Below, one piece after another: positions 23,336 to 35,002 of a DNA stretch of 64,000 bases (position 1 is its first letter; the number at the start of each line of letters is the position of its first letter). Made by a program: the position numbers and the translations under genes. Source of the stretch: Polyporus tsugae (lineage: Eukaryota > Basidiomycota > Agaricomycetes > Polyporales > Polyporaceae); assembly GCA_024305745.1 (NCBI GenBank), contig JAHRBS010000012.1, forward strand, positions 129,001 to 193,000. The letters are read 5' to 3'. Under the pieces are notes generated by a model. It made no database searches. It was not told where the DNA came from and was given only the letters and a program-made list of their open reading frames with translations.

Positions 23336-24933
23336 TCAATTCAAATGGGTGGGCGGGGTGGATAGGATAGTCATGAACGAAGTGTCCAAGGTGCCATCCT
23401 TCAGCTCATCGACACGTTTCTTGAGCGCAGTGAACTGCTTCGCTTTCTCTGGGAGCTATGGGGTGGGATTGAGTGAGTAAATCGACTGGGTAAACTAATC
23501 ACTGCAGCAGGCGCAACATACCTGATAGCCGGCGACGAGCCCTGAGGTGCTCACTACGACGGAGAACAGCGTCTCGCGCACAATCGCGTCAGCTTCGAAG
23601 TATGGGCGTGAGCAAGCATTTTGCGCAACCAGCGAATCAAGCACTACGTACGTGCGGTGTGGACGATCTTATATGGCTGCAGGTCATATACGAAAGGGGC
23701 TGGCTTTGGTTTCTGCGAGTTAGTGCGTTTGACTTTCGCTCTGGAAGGTGCCATGGTAGCCGGTGAAGACAATGACGCTGAACTGGGTGTAGACACAGAA
23801 GGGCTAGCCGTGCAGCTGATAGGGACATTCATCGTGAACTCTGCGTCTAGGACTTCGGCCTTCACGGCAGATCTTGGAGGTGGAGCCACCGCGCGTATGA
23901 AGCTTTCCCAGATGGCTTTACCCACGAAGCAGACAATCTGAGGGCGCCTCTCTGCGATTTTCCGGAGGAGCGTAGGTACCCCGGCGGTGAACTCTGTGTT
24001 AGCCAGCTCCGCCGCCTTCATAACGAACGAAGAACACACGAGTGAATAAGCGCAGATGATAGAACATTGAATTGCACATACCGACGCGCTGGGGCGTGAG
24101 ACCAAGTTCGTCTTATAACCAAAGCTGTCTGAGTATATACCACATGAAAACGCTGATCGCGTACCAAGCCAATGCTGTAGTCCGCTGGAAGTGTATGGTC
24201 TTCGCGAGGATTCAACAACCTGTCGGTGAGTTCTACCAACCAGAGTGAAAAGTCAGTAGCTAGTAGAAGGCCGAGACTGACGACCTCGTACGGGATGCAT
24301 GGAGGCACTTCCAGAAGTGGTTCGTTGGATGAGCAAAATGATGTCCTAGGGTCGCCGACATTTGGCCGGGACTTGTGTGAAGTTCAACTTCCGGTGGCAG
24401 CTCGGTCTCGGTGACGTGTACTCACTTGATTCCGCAGAACATGACTAAAACAAAAACAAGGACACAGTGCATTTAGTCATGAGGTGCATTCGAACAGTAG
24501 GTACTGCTTGTTGCTCACCATTTAACATGTCTGGACCTTCGCCGAGGTGGTCGGACAGGGCGTCCAAGTGTGCGTACTTCTCAGGGGGAGCAACGCTCGA
24601 CTTCCCCTTCCGCTTCTTCGCGGGTACTGACTCCGATCGCTGCTTCTTGGCACTCGCGCCCCTCGAAGGTGCGCCATCAAGTAGCGGAGTCAGTTCAGAG
24701 CGCGCCCGCTTCTTGGAAGCTGGAGGGACGCTCTCCGACGCCAGCGCGGGTAAGGACGAGTCCTCCTCTTCGAACTTGACAAAGCGACCATGATTCCGGG
24801 GGGAACGGCGCAGAGATGGTGTTAATTCTTCATTGAAACGAAAGGCAGATAATTGGTCTCTAAGCTTTTGGGTCGGGGTAAGAACCGCGCCGCCAGGATT
24901 CGTGCTGTCATGGTCTGGATGTTGTTCAGTCAT
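23336..24933 (-). CDS. G/T(U) mismatch-specific DNA glycosylase, TDG/MUG family (copy B)
   Basis: Eight exons: 24933-24519, 24444-24426, 24371-24292, 24232-24165, 24111-24082, 24015-23652, 23592-23522, 23455-23336; 388 aa if exon 7 uses the acceptor described below. The catalytic motif GINPG is assembled across an intron and is followed by GHHFAHPTNHFWKC; TNLVSRPSAS sits in a 30-nt exon, then PQIVCFVGKAIWE and ETLFSVVVSTSGLVAGYQ. This enzyme removes T or U opposite G to start base-excision repair. The exon-7 acceptor used by copy A (CAG) is CAT here, but GAAG 9 nt downstream is in frame and would delete only three residues. The copy may thus still work, with slightly altered sequence; expression data would be needed to say more. 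Basic N-terminal tail (KKRARSEL, PAKKRKGKSS) suggests nuclear targeting. Confidence 0.8.
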
Positions 24934-25493
24934 GACTGGAATAGGTTGGTTGGGAAAGGGACGAAGCAGCGGGATGGGAAGCCTGCGTAGCAGATATGCA
25001 ACAGTATGAAAAAAGACACTGCCGCCGGTTGACCGCAACTGCGAGGTAGAGAGGGAAGATTGCGCAAGTCGGACATGCAACTTCGAGTTGAACCACTCAT
25101 CCAGCTTGGCGCCCAAGCACAATACATCAAATCTCCTCGGCGCTTTCTGTTTCGCAGGCAAGTGTGCGTGGTGTAGCTGGACTCGGGTGCCCCGGACTCG
25201 GAGCGCCGCGGCGCGGGGGCACCCAGACTGGATTTCCGAGTACGAGCGGTGATGACGTAATGACCATTCGATGGCAACCCTTGGGAACCACGTCCGAACG
25301 GTAGCCTAGTAAGTGGCCAGAATACCTATAACTTCAACTTCATAAATGAGGCACGATTTCTGACGAGAAGGCTTAACTGATGTTCTTCACCGCGGTGGCT
25401 ATGCGCATTTAACACCTCCTGATGATTATCTACCCACTACAGATCTCAGGCTAAAGCGAACTCGAATTCAGGTTCTCGGCGGGCTACACAAGG
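24934..25493. other. GST-TDG spacer, left arm
   Basis: 560 bp between GST copy B and TDG copy B, versus 304 bp at the corresponding place in the right arm, so indels have accumulated. No gene. Confidence 0.5.
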
Positions 25494-26429
25494 TCAACTT
25501 TGCTCCTTCTTCTGAGCCTGAGCCATGAAAAACTCAAAGCGGCGAATGAGCTTCGCCTTGACCGACACCTACAAAACAACGTCTAATCAGTACTATTGCA
25601 TCCCTCCGGCGCTGGACGAGTCCAGGAACAAACTCGAGCGTACCGGATCCCAAGTCTTCGCCGCGCTCGGTCGAGCCATGTTGTCCTCCAAGTACTTTCG
25701 GATCCGCGCGAACCTGGGAGACCCGCTCAGCGTCGCCAACACCTCCGCCGCGCTCCCCGGCGCCAACATGGCCGGGTTCAGCTCAAGCACGGTCAGCGTC
25801 CGCAGATACACCGGCAGGAAAGCGGTGTCCGCGATCGACCACTCGCCGACCGCCAATCCCGTCGGGGGCAGCAAGCCCTGGATGTGCTCCACTGCGTCGT
25901 ACAAGGTCTCCTTCGGGGCCTGCTTGAAAAAGAACCCAGCAAATGCTGGGGCGTACTTCTCCTCGACCGCGTGGCAGAACAGGCGCACCTTGGCACGCAG
26001 GAAGGGGTCGGAGGGGAGCAGACGTGCCTCTGGGAAGGTGTCTGCGAGGAATTCCAGGATGACGAGGGACTCGCCGAGCTGGGGGAGGTCGGGAGACGGC
26101 AGCTCTCCGGGCTGTAGTTTGGGACCGCCGTACACGAGATACGGGACCTATGACATATAGGGATGGGTGAGCGGGAGGTGACACAGGCCTTCGTAATGCA
26201 AGCTGGGCACCTTTGCGGCGGCAGGGTACACTTTCTCAGTGAACCAGTCCGGCTTGTTGATAAGCTCGAAGGAGATAACGTCGTATGGTAGGCTTGCTTC
26301 CTCGAGGGCGAGGGTGACTCTGTGCGGGAACGGAGATTCCTAAATAGAGCTCAGAAATGTCGACGCGACTCGGAGCATTCTGAAAGATTATACCTCAGCA
26401 GTGTATAGAGTGATTCTCTTCTCAGACAT
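25494..26429 (-). CDS. Glutathione S-transferase, fungal type (copy B)
   Basis: Four exons: 26429-26394, 26339-26211, 26147-25644, 25568-25494; 247 aa, same exon lengths as copy A. N-terminal thioredoxin-like domain: MSEKRITLYTAE-ESPFPHRV, with Ser14 at the position of the catalytic Cys/Ser of omega and fungal FuA GSTs; the cis-Pro motif KVPYLVYGG; and an E-S-L-V-I-L-E-F-L-A-D pattern that binds the glutathione gamma-glutamyl group. The helical C-terminal domain includes GEWSIADTAFLP. Predicted cytosolic, conjugating or deglutathionylating electrophiles; the FuA-like class is inferred from overall pattern. The last intron hides an apparent stop, which explains the different ending if read through. 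Intact open frame. Confidence 0.85.
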
Positions 26430-26820
26430 TGTCTTCAAGGCTGGTTGGGATTTGATTGCTGTCGATGTCGAGGAGCTGAGGTACCGCTGTACTTCGCCCC
26501 GGCCTTCACCTGTCGTGACTTATATATGCCGTCCCAATGCCAACCGTATTCGCAGGGACTGCGCGTATACGGTCATTGTTTGTCATTATGACTGAATCGG
26601 CAAATTAGAAGGTGCATGTCCGGTGGCTTGCGTGTACGTTTCACAGATGGTTCCCGTCGTACAATTCAAACGTGTGCACGGCGTTGTATGCCAATCCCCG
26701 TCATCGGCGAATCGATTTGCGGCTCAGGTCTGCAAGTAGGACTGCGATCTGTGGATGACTCATTCATTTAATATCGAGATCGAGATTTACAGCACTCAAG
26801 CGACCCTGGCTGACGTGAAT
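26430..26820. other. GST copy B upstream region
   Basis: Left-arm sequence matching 44930-45351 in inverted orientation, up to the TIR element insertion. Contains the TATA box; no gene. Confidence 0.55.
26520..26526 (-). promoter_or_regulatory. TATA box of GST copy B
   Basis: TATATAA 91 bp upstream of the ATG, embedded in a block (GGCATATATAAGTCACGACA) identical in GST copy A at the same distance. Confidence 0.65.
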
Positions 26821-27535
26821 ACAGTTGCGGACAGTCAAAGTCGACAAATCGGGGTCGACGCCCAAATCGAATTTTCTACCGGGCGCTGTGCCCGGAAATA
26901 GATTCGCAATGGCTGAAAACGTCCAAAAACACACCTCCGAAGTTTTTCCCACGAGAAAATGGGGTGCGCCAAATGTTTGGCCCATTTCAACGGTCCCTTT
27001 GGCCTCCAAGCGCCCCTTAGGCGCTCTACGGACCGATTGTAGCACCCACTTCACCCTATCAAGCGCCCACTCATGGCCGGAGGGTCCCCTGATATGGTTC
27101 GCCGCCGACCACATGGGCCCACATTAGACATGGAAATACCCTCAGAGCTTCACTGATCCACCCGCACAGCGCAGAAATCATTTTCTGATGAATCTGATAC
27201 ACTTGCTACCCAATCCGGTGGCTTGACGCCCAACTTTGGGAATATTTTGGCGCCAAACGGCTCGATAGAATCTTTTGTTCTTGTCGGAATCATCTTCAGC
27301 TCTTCGAAAGGAGTCGATTGCCATATTTTTCGTGATTTTTACGAATATTATAGGGGGTACGCCAATTTTTTGACCCTCCAAACCTCAAAAGTGAGTTGGA
27401 GGAAAATCGGCTCGTACAATTCCTTTCCTCTGACCTCTCCGATGCATAATATGCTATTTCCCACCGTTTCCGGCTATTCCGGAACGCTGGAAAATTCGGT
27501 CAAAATATTTGTCGACTTTGACTGTCCGCAACTGT
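26821..27535. mobile_element. Non-autonomous DNA element with perfect 29-bp terminal inverted repeats
   Basis: The first 29 bp (26821-26849, beginning ACAGTTGCGGACAGTC) are the exact reverse complement of the last 29 bp (27507-27535). The 715-bp interior encodes no transposase; its open frames are short and featureless. It lies inside the left duplication arm and is absent from the corresponding place in the right arm, so it inserted after the duplication or was lost from the other arm. The immediate flanks (GTGAAT / GATGAC) show no convincing target-site duplication, so the superfamily cannot be assigned. It resembles a large MITE. Confidence 0.82.
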
Positions 27536-27835
27536 GATGACCGACGGAAACCTGGGTTCGCATTAAGCAGCCGCTATTGTCCGAATAAACTTCTCGGAAG
27601 TACGCTCGCCTTGGGGACGATAACATAGCAGCGGATGGGGGCGCCGGCATGCCACGGACACGTTGTCTCGTACTCGTCTGTGCGCGGGAGGTAAGACGGG
27701 TGGGAGATAATGGACACGGGTGCATGTACACTGGGAAAGCTCTATCGCTCAAATTGAAATTACAAGCATTACAAAACACTATGATACAACGATGATGACG
27801 CACAGATCACAGCACGGAACCCGAACAGCCATAGC
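27536..27835. other. BRR2 3' flank, left arm
   Basis: Matches 44622-44900 of the right arm in inverted orientation (about 130 bp next to the BRR2 end nearly identical). Probably the BRR2 3' UTR and terminator region. Confidence 0.5.
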
Positions 27836-30800
27836 CTACTCCTCCATCGCGTCCTCGTCGCTCTCTTCGCTCTCGCTCTCCTCGCCCTCCGCAACGTCAA
27901 TGGGATTGATGTCAATGTCGTGGTCGGCGCCCAAGTACGAGTCGCAGATGACGTAGAGCTTCAGCGCGTGCTCCCCCTGCGGCAGCGAAAACTCGAGGCG
28001 GACGTTGAGGCTCCGGTGCACAGTGACCTTCTTGATCGCAAGCAGCTGCTTAGTCTTCGGCTCCCCGACGACGACCCACCAGTTCGCGAGCTTCTTCTTG
28101 GGGTAGAACGGCGCAACAACGGACTCATCGTCTTCGCTCGGCTCGTCCATGTCTTCGTCTGCGTCCTTGGACAGCGAGACTTGAATCTGGATTGGCGCAC
28201 CGGCGGTGTAGTCGCCTTTCGCAAGCTCGAAGTTGACGTCGAGAGTGGGGTAGGAGTTGACGAACGTCGCGACATCGCGCCTGTAAGGATCATGAGTAAT
28301 TTGTCTAGACTTAACGGGAACGATAAGATAAGAGGAGGCACGTACATCTGGCGAGCATCCATCTGCAGCAGACTGTTCCGCTTGTCGTCCTCCATCTCCA
28401 TGATGTCGTACACCGTCTCCGCGCCTGCTTCCTTGCAGCGTTTGATGACCTCAGGCTCGAAATGGGGGATCTGTTTCAACGGCGAGTCCGTCTCCCAGCA
28501 TGCCTGGACGCACATCTGTGACAAGTCCATCGCACCGAGCGCGTTGAGCCACGCGTTGGACGACATGACGTCAACACACGCGGAGAGAAGGTTGAGAACC
28601 TTCTCGAGGACGAGCCCCTGGTCGGCGGCGAGATCGGGAGGGAGGGAGAGACGGGAGAAGTGAGCCTGCAGGAGGAGGAACGTCTTGAAGTGGGGCGTCT
28701 CGAAGTCGGCCTTGTCGAGCTTGACGGGTACGCGGTCGTAGATGCGGCGGAGAAGCACGTCCTCATGCCGACGGATAGGGATGGACTCGAACTCTGCAGA
28801 GGACGACACAACCTCCAGCAGACCCTTGAGTTTGGTGCGCTCCTTCAACGACAGTGTGTACACCTCGACAGTCACGTCTAAGGCAGATTGTCAGTCGTGG
28901 GCCAAAAATAAGGGTAATGATGCCACTTACAGGAGATGTTGTAGTACGCCGCGATCATACCGAGGTTGAGTGGCGACACATCCATCTCGTCCTCAATAGT
29001 AATGCACTTGGAGTTGACGAGATCGCTGAGCGTGTTCTCGACCAACTCGGAGAGATGGTCCGAGAGGTGCTGGTGGCTGACGTTGTGCAGGTTGTAGTAG
29101 TTAGGATTCCTCGTCATCCTGCGGTAGAAGTACGTCCACGTCAAGATATCCTAAAGAATACGTGAGCTTCGTCGGCTATGCAAATACAAGCGTCGAGCTT
29201 ACCATGGCATCCTGCTTGTTCTCAATCGTCTTCACGGCGATCTCAGCCAAGAAGTAGTCGTGAAGCATGTGCGTTGGCAGATGCGACTCGATCGGAAGAC
29301 CTTCCGCAAGGAACTTCTTGTAGAAGTCCTTCCTCGTCTGCTGGCACATGAGCACCGCACGACTCTTTTCGTCCTCCAGCGGGCGACATGCGCGGCCCAT
29401 CATCTGCAGGACATCCATGACGGGGTAGTCGACATAGCGGTGCTCCTTGCCCTCGTAGAACTGCACGCCCATGATGATGACCATGTAGCTCGACACAGGC
29501 AGGCTCCATGCGGTGTCCTTGGAAGCGATGAGAACCTGAATAGCGCCGTGCTGGAACAAGCGCTCGACGATGCGCTTGTCCTGCTTGTCCAGAGCCTCAT
29601 GGTAGTAACCGATGCCGTGCTTCAACGTCTCCTTCAGGCCAGCGTCGGTGACGTGCTCCAGATGCGGTGCCAAGTCCCCCTCCTCAACGTGGAGGTAGCG
29701 GTTTGGATCATCATCCGCACTGCAGTGCGTAATGATGTCGTCGGCGGTGAGACGACATTGTCGGCGTGAGGGGACGAAGATGATGACGGGTTTGTGAGGG
29801 GAGTACTCGTTGATGGCGAGGTACGCGGGTTTTGACATGGCGATCATGAGGGAGGGGAAGTGCGGAATCTGGAAGCTCTGAATGTGGATGTCCATGTCAA
29901 GCGGACGGGCACTGAACTCGACATCAGACAATATGAACATCTGAGGTGCGCCGGAAAATTACTCACCTTGGAGGGAAGTTGAAGATAGCGTGTGAGGGTG
30001 CACCCATCCACTCGCCGAGGTCGCGAGCATTCGCAAGGGACACGCCGCATGCAACGATACGGGTTTTGAGATCCGTCTGTGCCGAGACATAGCGGGTACG
30101 CGAGATGACGACTTCATACGTCGGGCCGACCTCGCCACCAACAAGTTGCACCTCGTCTGCGATGAGGAGCCCCAACGTCTGCACGTTCTTGCGCTGACGC
30201 CACCTCCTTGAGAGAACGTCCCACTGTAAAAGAGCCGTCAGTAAATAGCTACAAGCCGAAGAAGATTAGAAGCGTACCTGAGTAGGTGTACAGACGATCA
30301 AGTCGCCCTTCTCGAGCAGACGAAGGTCTGCGCTGGTCTCACCCGTCAAGCTAACGATCTCCTTGCCGCCCTGCAGGTTTCCGAACTTCTTGCGCCACTC
30401 TTCCACGCGCTGGTCCACCATCTCCTGGTAAGGCTCGATGCAGACTGCTCGCTGCTGTTCGTGCTTGCTCCACAGACGGAGAAGGGCGAATTCCGCGCAG
30501 ACAGTCTTTCCGCTGCCAGTTGGCGCGCCAATGAAGACGTTGTCATCCGTGGTGTACAGCGCTTGGAAGACCTGAGTCTGGATCTTGTTGAACGTCTGGA
30601 TGGTGGAGGAGTAGATGCTCTCGAACTCCTTGTTGTGCAACGCGGCAAGGGGGAGGGCCTGAAGGTCGAGGAGAGGAGTGGGGGCGGGGAACTTTTCGGG
30701 GAGGATAAGGTGTTTGAAAGAGATAGGGAGGCGGGTCTCCGCTTGGAGCCAACGGTCTGAGACGACAGAGATATAGTAGTTGGGAGGGACGGGCTCGAAC

Positions 30801-33800
30801 ATGGGGACGGTAAGGGTGACGTAATGCTCGTCTTCTGCGTACCGCTGCCGAAGGATGAATGCGTCGTGGAACAGAATGATCTCACCATCGACATCCTCGA
30901 CCAAGATCCAGAAAGACTCCCCTGCCCCGTGGACTTTTTCGTCCCACCGGAAGTCAGGGACAATAGTCAGGTCGATACGGAGGAGAGAGCGGGTGATTGG
31001 CTGGACCTGAGCTGACAACCTAAATCGCATAACTCAGACATTGTAACGCAAAGTGCGAAGGCAAATACTCACTGAAGCTTCGGGAAGCTGTGTACCAGTC
31101 GGTGTACCAACCGTCCAGCGTTTTGAATGCCAATGAGCTCACCGATCTCTGGCGGGTTCTGCAACACATGTTTTAGCATCAAGGACTAGACGATCAGACA
31201 GGTAGGACGTACGAGGTCGAAGTACCGGTACCACGGCTATGAGATGCTCATGAACAAAAGCCAGACATCCGAGGATATCATGTACTTACGAATTGCTTGC
31301 CCTCCGCCTTCCGGACGACCTCGTTCGGGACACCCTTGAACTGTCGCAGAGGCGTCATGGAACCCCACATCCTCCGCTCCACCATCTTGCACATGTCGAG
31401 CGCAGCTTTCGCGGGAACGGCCCAGCCACGCTTCATGCAGATCTCGAAGATCGCCCGCATGATACTGTTGTTTGGGGGTAATCAGCGATAGTGACAGCTG
31501 GAAGCACCGCTGGAAACTTACCGCCCTGCTGACTGCTGGACGTAGACCATATCAGCGACCAAAGCGAACCCTTCAAGCTTCAGCTGCGAGATGTACGCCT
31601 GGAGCAGGACGTTGATCTTCGCCGCCGGCTCCTCGACAGACTCCTTGACAGGAATAGGAACACGTTCGAGCAACTTCCCGAGCTCGAGTTTCTCCTGCAA
31701 AGCTGGTCAGTACCTAACTCTTATAACTACATCCACAAGAGAACTTACGTCTTGGCGGACGGGAATGAGCTTGAACTCGTTCGAGAGTGCGAAGACGCGG
31801 AACAGCTCTAGCTGCGACATCGTCGATCGGAGGTGTTGGTTGTACGTCGCCATCGAGCTGTACGTCACGTAGTAGTGCGACGCGATACGGCCCAGCTCGG
31901 TGCTTTGGAAGCGGCCCGTCGAGCGTTCATACTTGATTAGGTGACACTTCTCAAGGAGCGCGGCGGCGGAGTGGACGATATCGGCCCGTTTCTGGACGAG
32001 GGTCGGGTCGTCCTCGAGATAGTCCACGCCGACGCTGTACAGGCCTGGGTCCTTAAGCATACGGACGTACCTGAAACAAACCCAAAATCAGAATTCGGCA
32101 AAGGATTATGGGAAGAGATGCACATACAGATAAGTGTAGCCCAGCCACTGGACAGCTTCATCACGGTTCCGGATGGTACCAAGCACGATCTCAGCGTTCA
32201 AGTTGTCCGTCAGCTTCGAGACGAACTGCGACTCGATCGGCAGCTGCTGGTTCATCAAACTCAGGTAGTATTGCAGCTCGGAGTGGTTCGTGATGATAAC
32301 GCCTTCTCCGTAGGTGTCGTACTGCGGACGACCAGCGCGACCGAGCATCTGCAGCACGTCCTGCGACGACAGCTCGACCCAACGACCCTTCTCAGGGTTG
32401 TAGATCTGGGTGCCCTTGATGATGACCGTGTGCGCGGGCAAGTTGACACCCCACGCGAGCGTCGCCGTACAGACGAGCACCTGCAGGTGGCCGTCCGCGA
32501 AGAGCTCCTCGACGAGACCACGGTCCTCGCGGGACATGCCGGCATGGTGGATACCGAAGCCGAACTGAAGGAGATCTTTAAGGTTCGGATCTTTCACGTT
32601 GTTCGTCTCCTCGAGCAGGATCTCGCGCGTTGCTCCCTCGGGCTTGACAAACTGCGTGATCGTCTCCTTCTCGATCGCCATGTCGCGGATGAACTTCGCG
32701 GTCTTCGCGGTCTCCTTGCGCGAATGCACAAACACAAGCGTCTGGTTCTTACCGGCCTGGTCGAGGACCTTCTCGTAGCATACCTCGTTCATGACCTGGT
32801 AGCGCTTGATGGCCTTCTTCTCCGTGACGCCGATGAACTGCTGCTGGAGTGCGCATGGACGGTAGGACGCGTCGAAGTAGAAGAGGCCCTTCGCCGGGTC
32901 GACACGGAGGAACGTCGCGACATCCTGGTAGTTCGGCAGCGTCGCGGACAGACCGACCAGCCGCACGTACTCGCCCGTCTGCTCCATGCGCCGGATCGTG
33001 CGCGCGATGACCGACTCGAGCACTGGACCACGTTCATCATGCAACAAGTGAATCTCGTCGATGATGATGAGACGTACGAGGTTCGTGTAGCTCGTGTCCG
33101 TGCTCTTCCGCGTGATCACGTCCCACTTCTCCGGCGTCGTGACGATGATCTGCGTCTCCGAAATCTGTTGCTTCGTCATTTGCGAGTCGCCTGTGAGCTC
33201 GCCGACCTTGATGCCGAAGATGCCGAGACGCTTGCTGAAGTTGCCAACCATCTCCTGCACGAGCGCCTTCATCGGGGCGATGTAGACGATCTTGAACGCG
33301 TTCAAGTCGAAGGTACCCGAGTCGATGTCGCGGTGCTTCTCGAGCTCGTTAAGGACGGTGAGCATCGCGACGTTCGTCTGCACATCGCGCGCGTGAGCAG
33401 TTCCTCGCAGGATGAGATACCCAGAAGACGTACCTTGCCCGCGCCTGTAGGAGCACACAGGAGGAGAGGCTCATCCGTACCGAACGCGATGGGATACAGC
33501 TTGCTCTGGATACGGTTGAGGTTCCGGTAGCCCTTGAAACCTTCCCGCGCCCACTCCGGCAGCGTCTCGATGAGCACCAGCTCGGAGTCGTGTGTCGGCT
33601 TCGACTTCGGCGCCGGGACGTGGATCTCCTCGTAGCCCTTCTTCGCGCGCTTGAACGATCCCTCCGGGAGCTTGCATTTCTTGTTCGACATCAGATGGCC
33701 GCCTTGGCTGAACGCCATGCCCTCCAGGTCAACCGTCGCCTTCGGCTGGACAGTCGAACCAGGGGCGAGCGTCGCCGTTTTCGGAACAGCCTCAACCTTG

Positions 33801-35002
33801 GGCTTCTCGTCGACATCCATCGCGTCTGAACGTGTCTTCGCGTTTCGGTCTCCCGCCAGTTCCCGCAAAATCCAACCAACGCCCTTCTCGCGCATAGCGA
33901 CCTCCACATTGACCCGCTCATCCGCGTCGCTCCGCATAAGCTTCGTGCACCAGACGACGACGTCGCGGTTCTTGACGAACTTCCGGATGAGGGGGAAGTG
34001 CTGGTACTCGAAAAGGTCCATGAGCTGGTTCTCGCAGTCGCGGACGCTGGACTCTGAGCCGAGGATGGAGAGCACCGACGCCGCCTTGTCAGCGGCGGTG
34101 ACGGGGTCGGGGTACACCTCTGAAATTTGACGCTGCACCCAGAAGCCGTCGATTGTATGCGGGGAGACGAGGTCCTTGTCGACTTGCGCCTTCCTTTGCT
34201 GGGCTGCTGATGACCCACCGATGACCAGCTCGTCGTCCCCCTCCAACGACTCGGGTGCTGGCTCGTCGCCCTGCCTCACCTCCTCCGCCTCATCGTCCGA
34301 CTCGTCCCGCACCTCGTACCCCTCTTCCTCTTCTTCTTCCTCCTCTTCCTCGTCGAACACCACCGCGACCCCCATCTCGTCATCAATCTCCGCGTCCTTC
34401 CTCTCCTGGTCCGGGTCCACCATCTGCTCGTCCTCCACACCGTAGTCCGTGATCTTCTTCGACAGGTTGACTAGCTGCGAGAACGACTCGTTCGAGACGG
34501 AACCCAGGACGTCCTCGACCTCCCTCTTCTTGTCGAAGTCCTTCATGTTCTCGTTCTTGAGCGTCTCAAGGACCATGTCTGCGGCACTGCGAACGACATC
34601 GTGCGCCTGGTCACCGAGGGCTTGGTGTACGCTGGACAGGATGAGCTCGTAGACCTCGCGCGTCTCCGCCGTTCTTGGCCGGTACGAGAGGCCCTCGACG
34701 TCCTCGGTCGCCTCGATGATGTCGGTATAGCCAAAGCCCGTCACGTCCGCTGCCCTCCGCTTCTGTGGCCTCTCCGCCGCCTCCTGTCGATCGACGGCCT
34801 TTTTCTTCTTCTTTTCGAGGTCCTTCGGGGCTTCTCGCTGGACACGAGAGCCCATCTGCCTGGGGTCGATGCGGCCGGCGAGCGACGTGGGGGCGCCATC
34901 GGGTTCCTTGTCTCGCCGCGGCAGCGCAGAGCGGTCTGCAGTCAGGACGAGAGATGAGATGGCGGCATAGTTGTAGCCCGAGAGATCCCTTTTGGCGGAC
35001 AT
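27836..35002 (-). CDS. BRR2: Pre-mRNA-splicing helicase BRR2 (U5 snRNP)
   Basis: Thirteen exons: 35002-33434, 33377-32128, 32070-31749, 31694-31522, 31464-31290, 31236-31213, 31158-31073, 31019-30278, 30223-29967, 29911-29203, 29150-28931, 28877-28346, 28280-27836; all phases close; 2167 aa, the usual Brr2 length. Order: N-terminal plug-like region with a long Glu run (about 240-260); helicase cassette 1 with Walker A APTGAGKT (517-524, split by intron 1), DEIH (about 630) and GRAGRPQYD; first Sec63 unit; cassette 2 with GAPTGSGKT (about 1370) but a degenerate DEVQ box; second Sec63 unit ending in an acidic tail. Brr2 unwinds U4/U6 during spliceosome activation; only cassette 1 is the active ATPase in the family, consistent with the intact DEIH only there. 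Exon 6 is a 24-nt microexon (PWYRYFDL). The last 1.6 exons are duplicated at 38681-39331. Confidence 0.96.

Larger units (their letters stand above)
22525..28489. repeat. Left arm of inverted segmental duplication
   Basis: Homologous in inverted orientation to 38681-49387. In minus-strand order it carries the BRR2 3' end, GST copy B, TDG copy B and the first 43 codons of the ICMT-like gene. Homology starts exactly where GST copy D is cut (22524/22525) and ends at 28489 inside BRR2 exon 12. Without the inserted 715-bp TIR element it is about 5.25 kb. Introns are conserved at the same places as in the other arm, so it arose by DNA-level duplication. Confidence 0.9.

Noticed and set aside
31941..33530. 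529-codon plus-strand open frame
   Set aside because: Antisense of BRR2 exons 1-3, whose helicase motifs are unmistakable.
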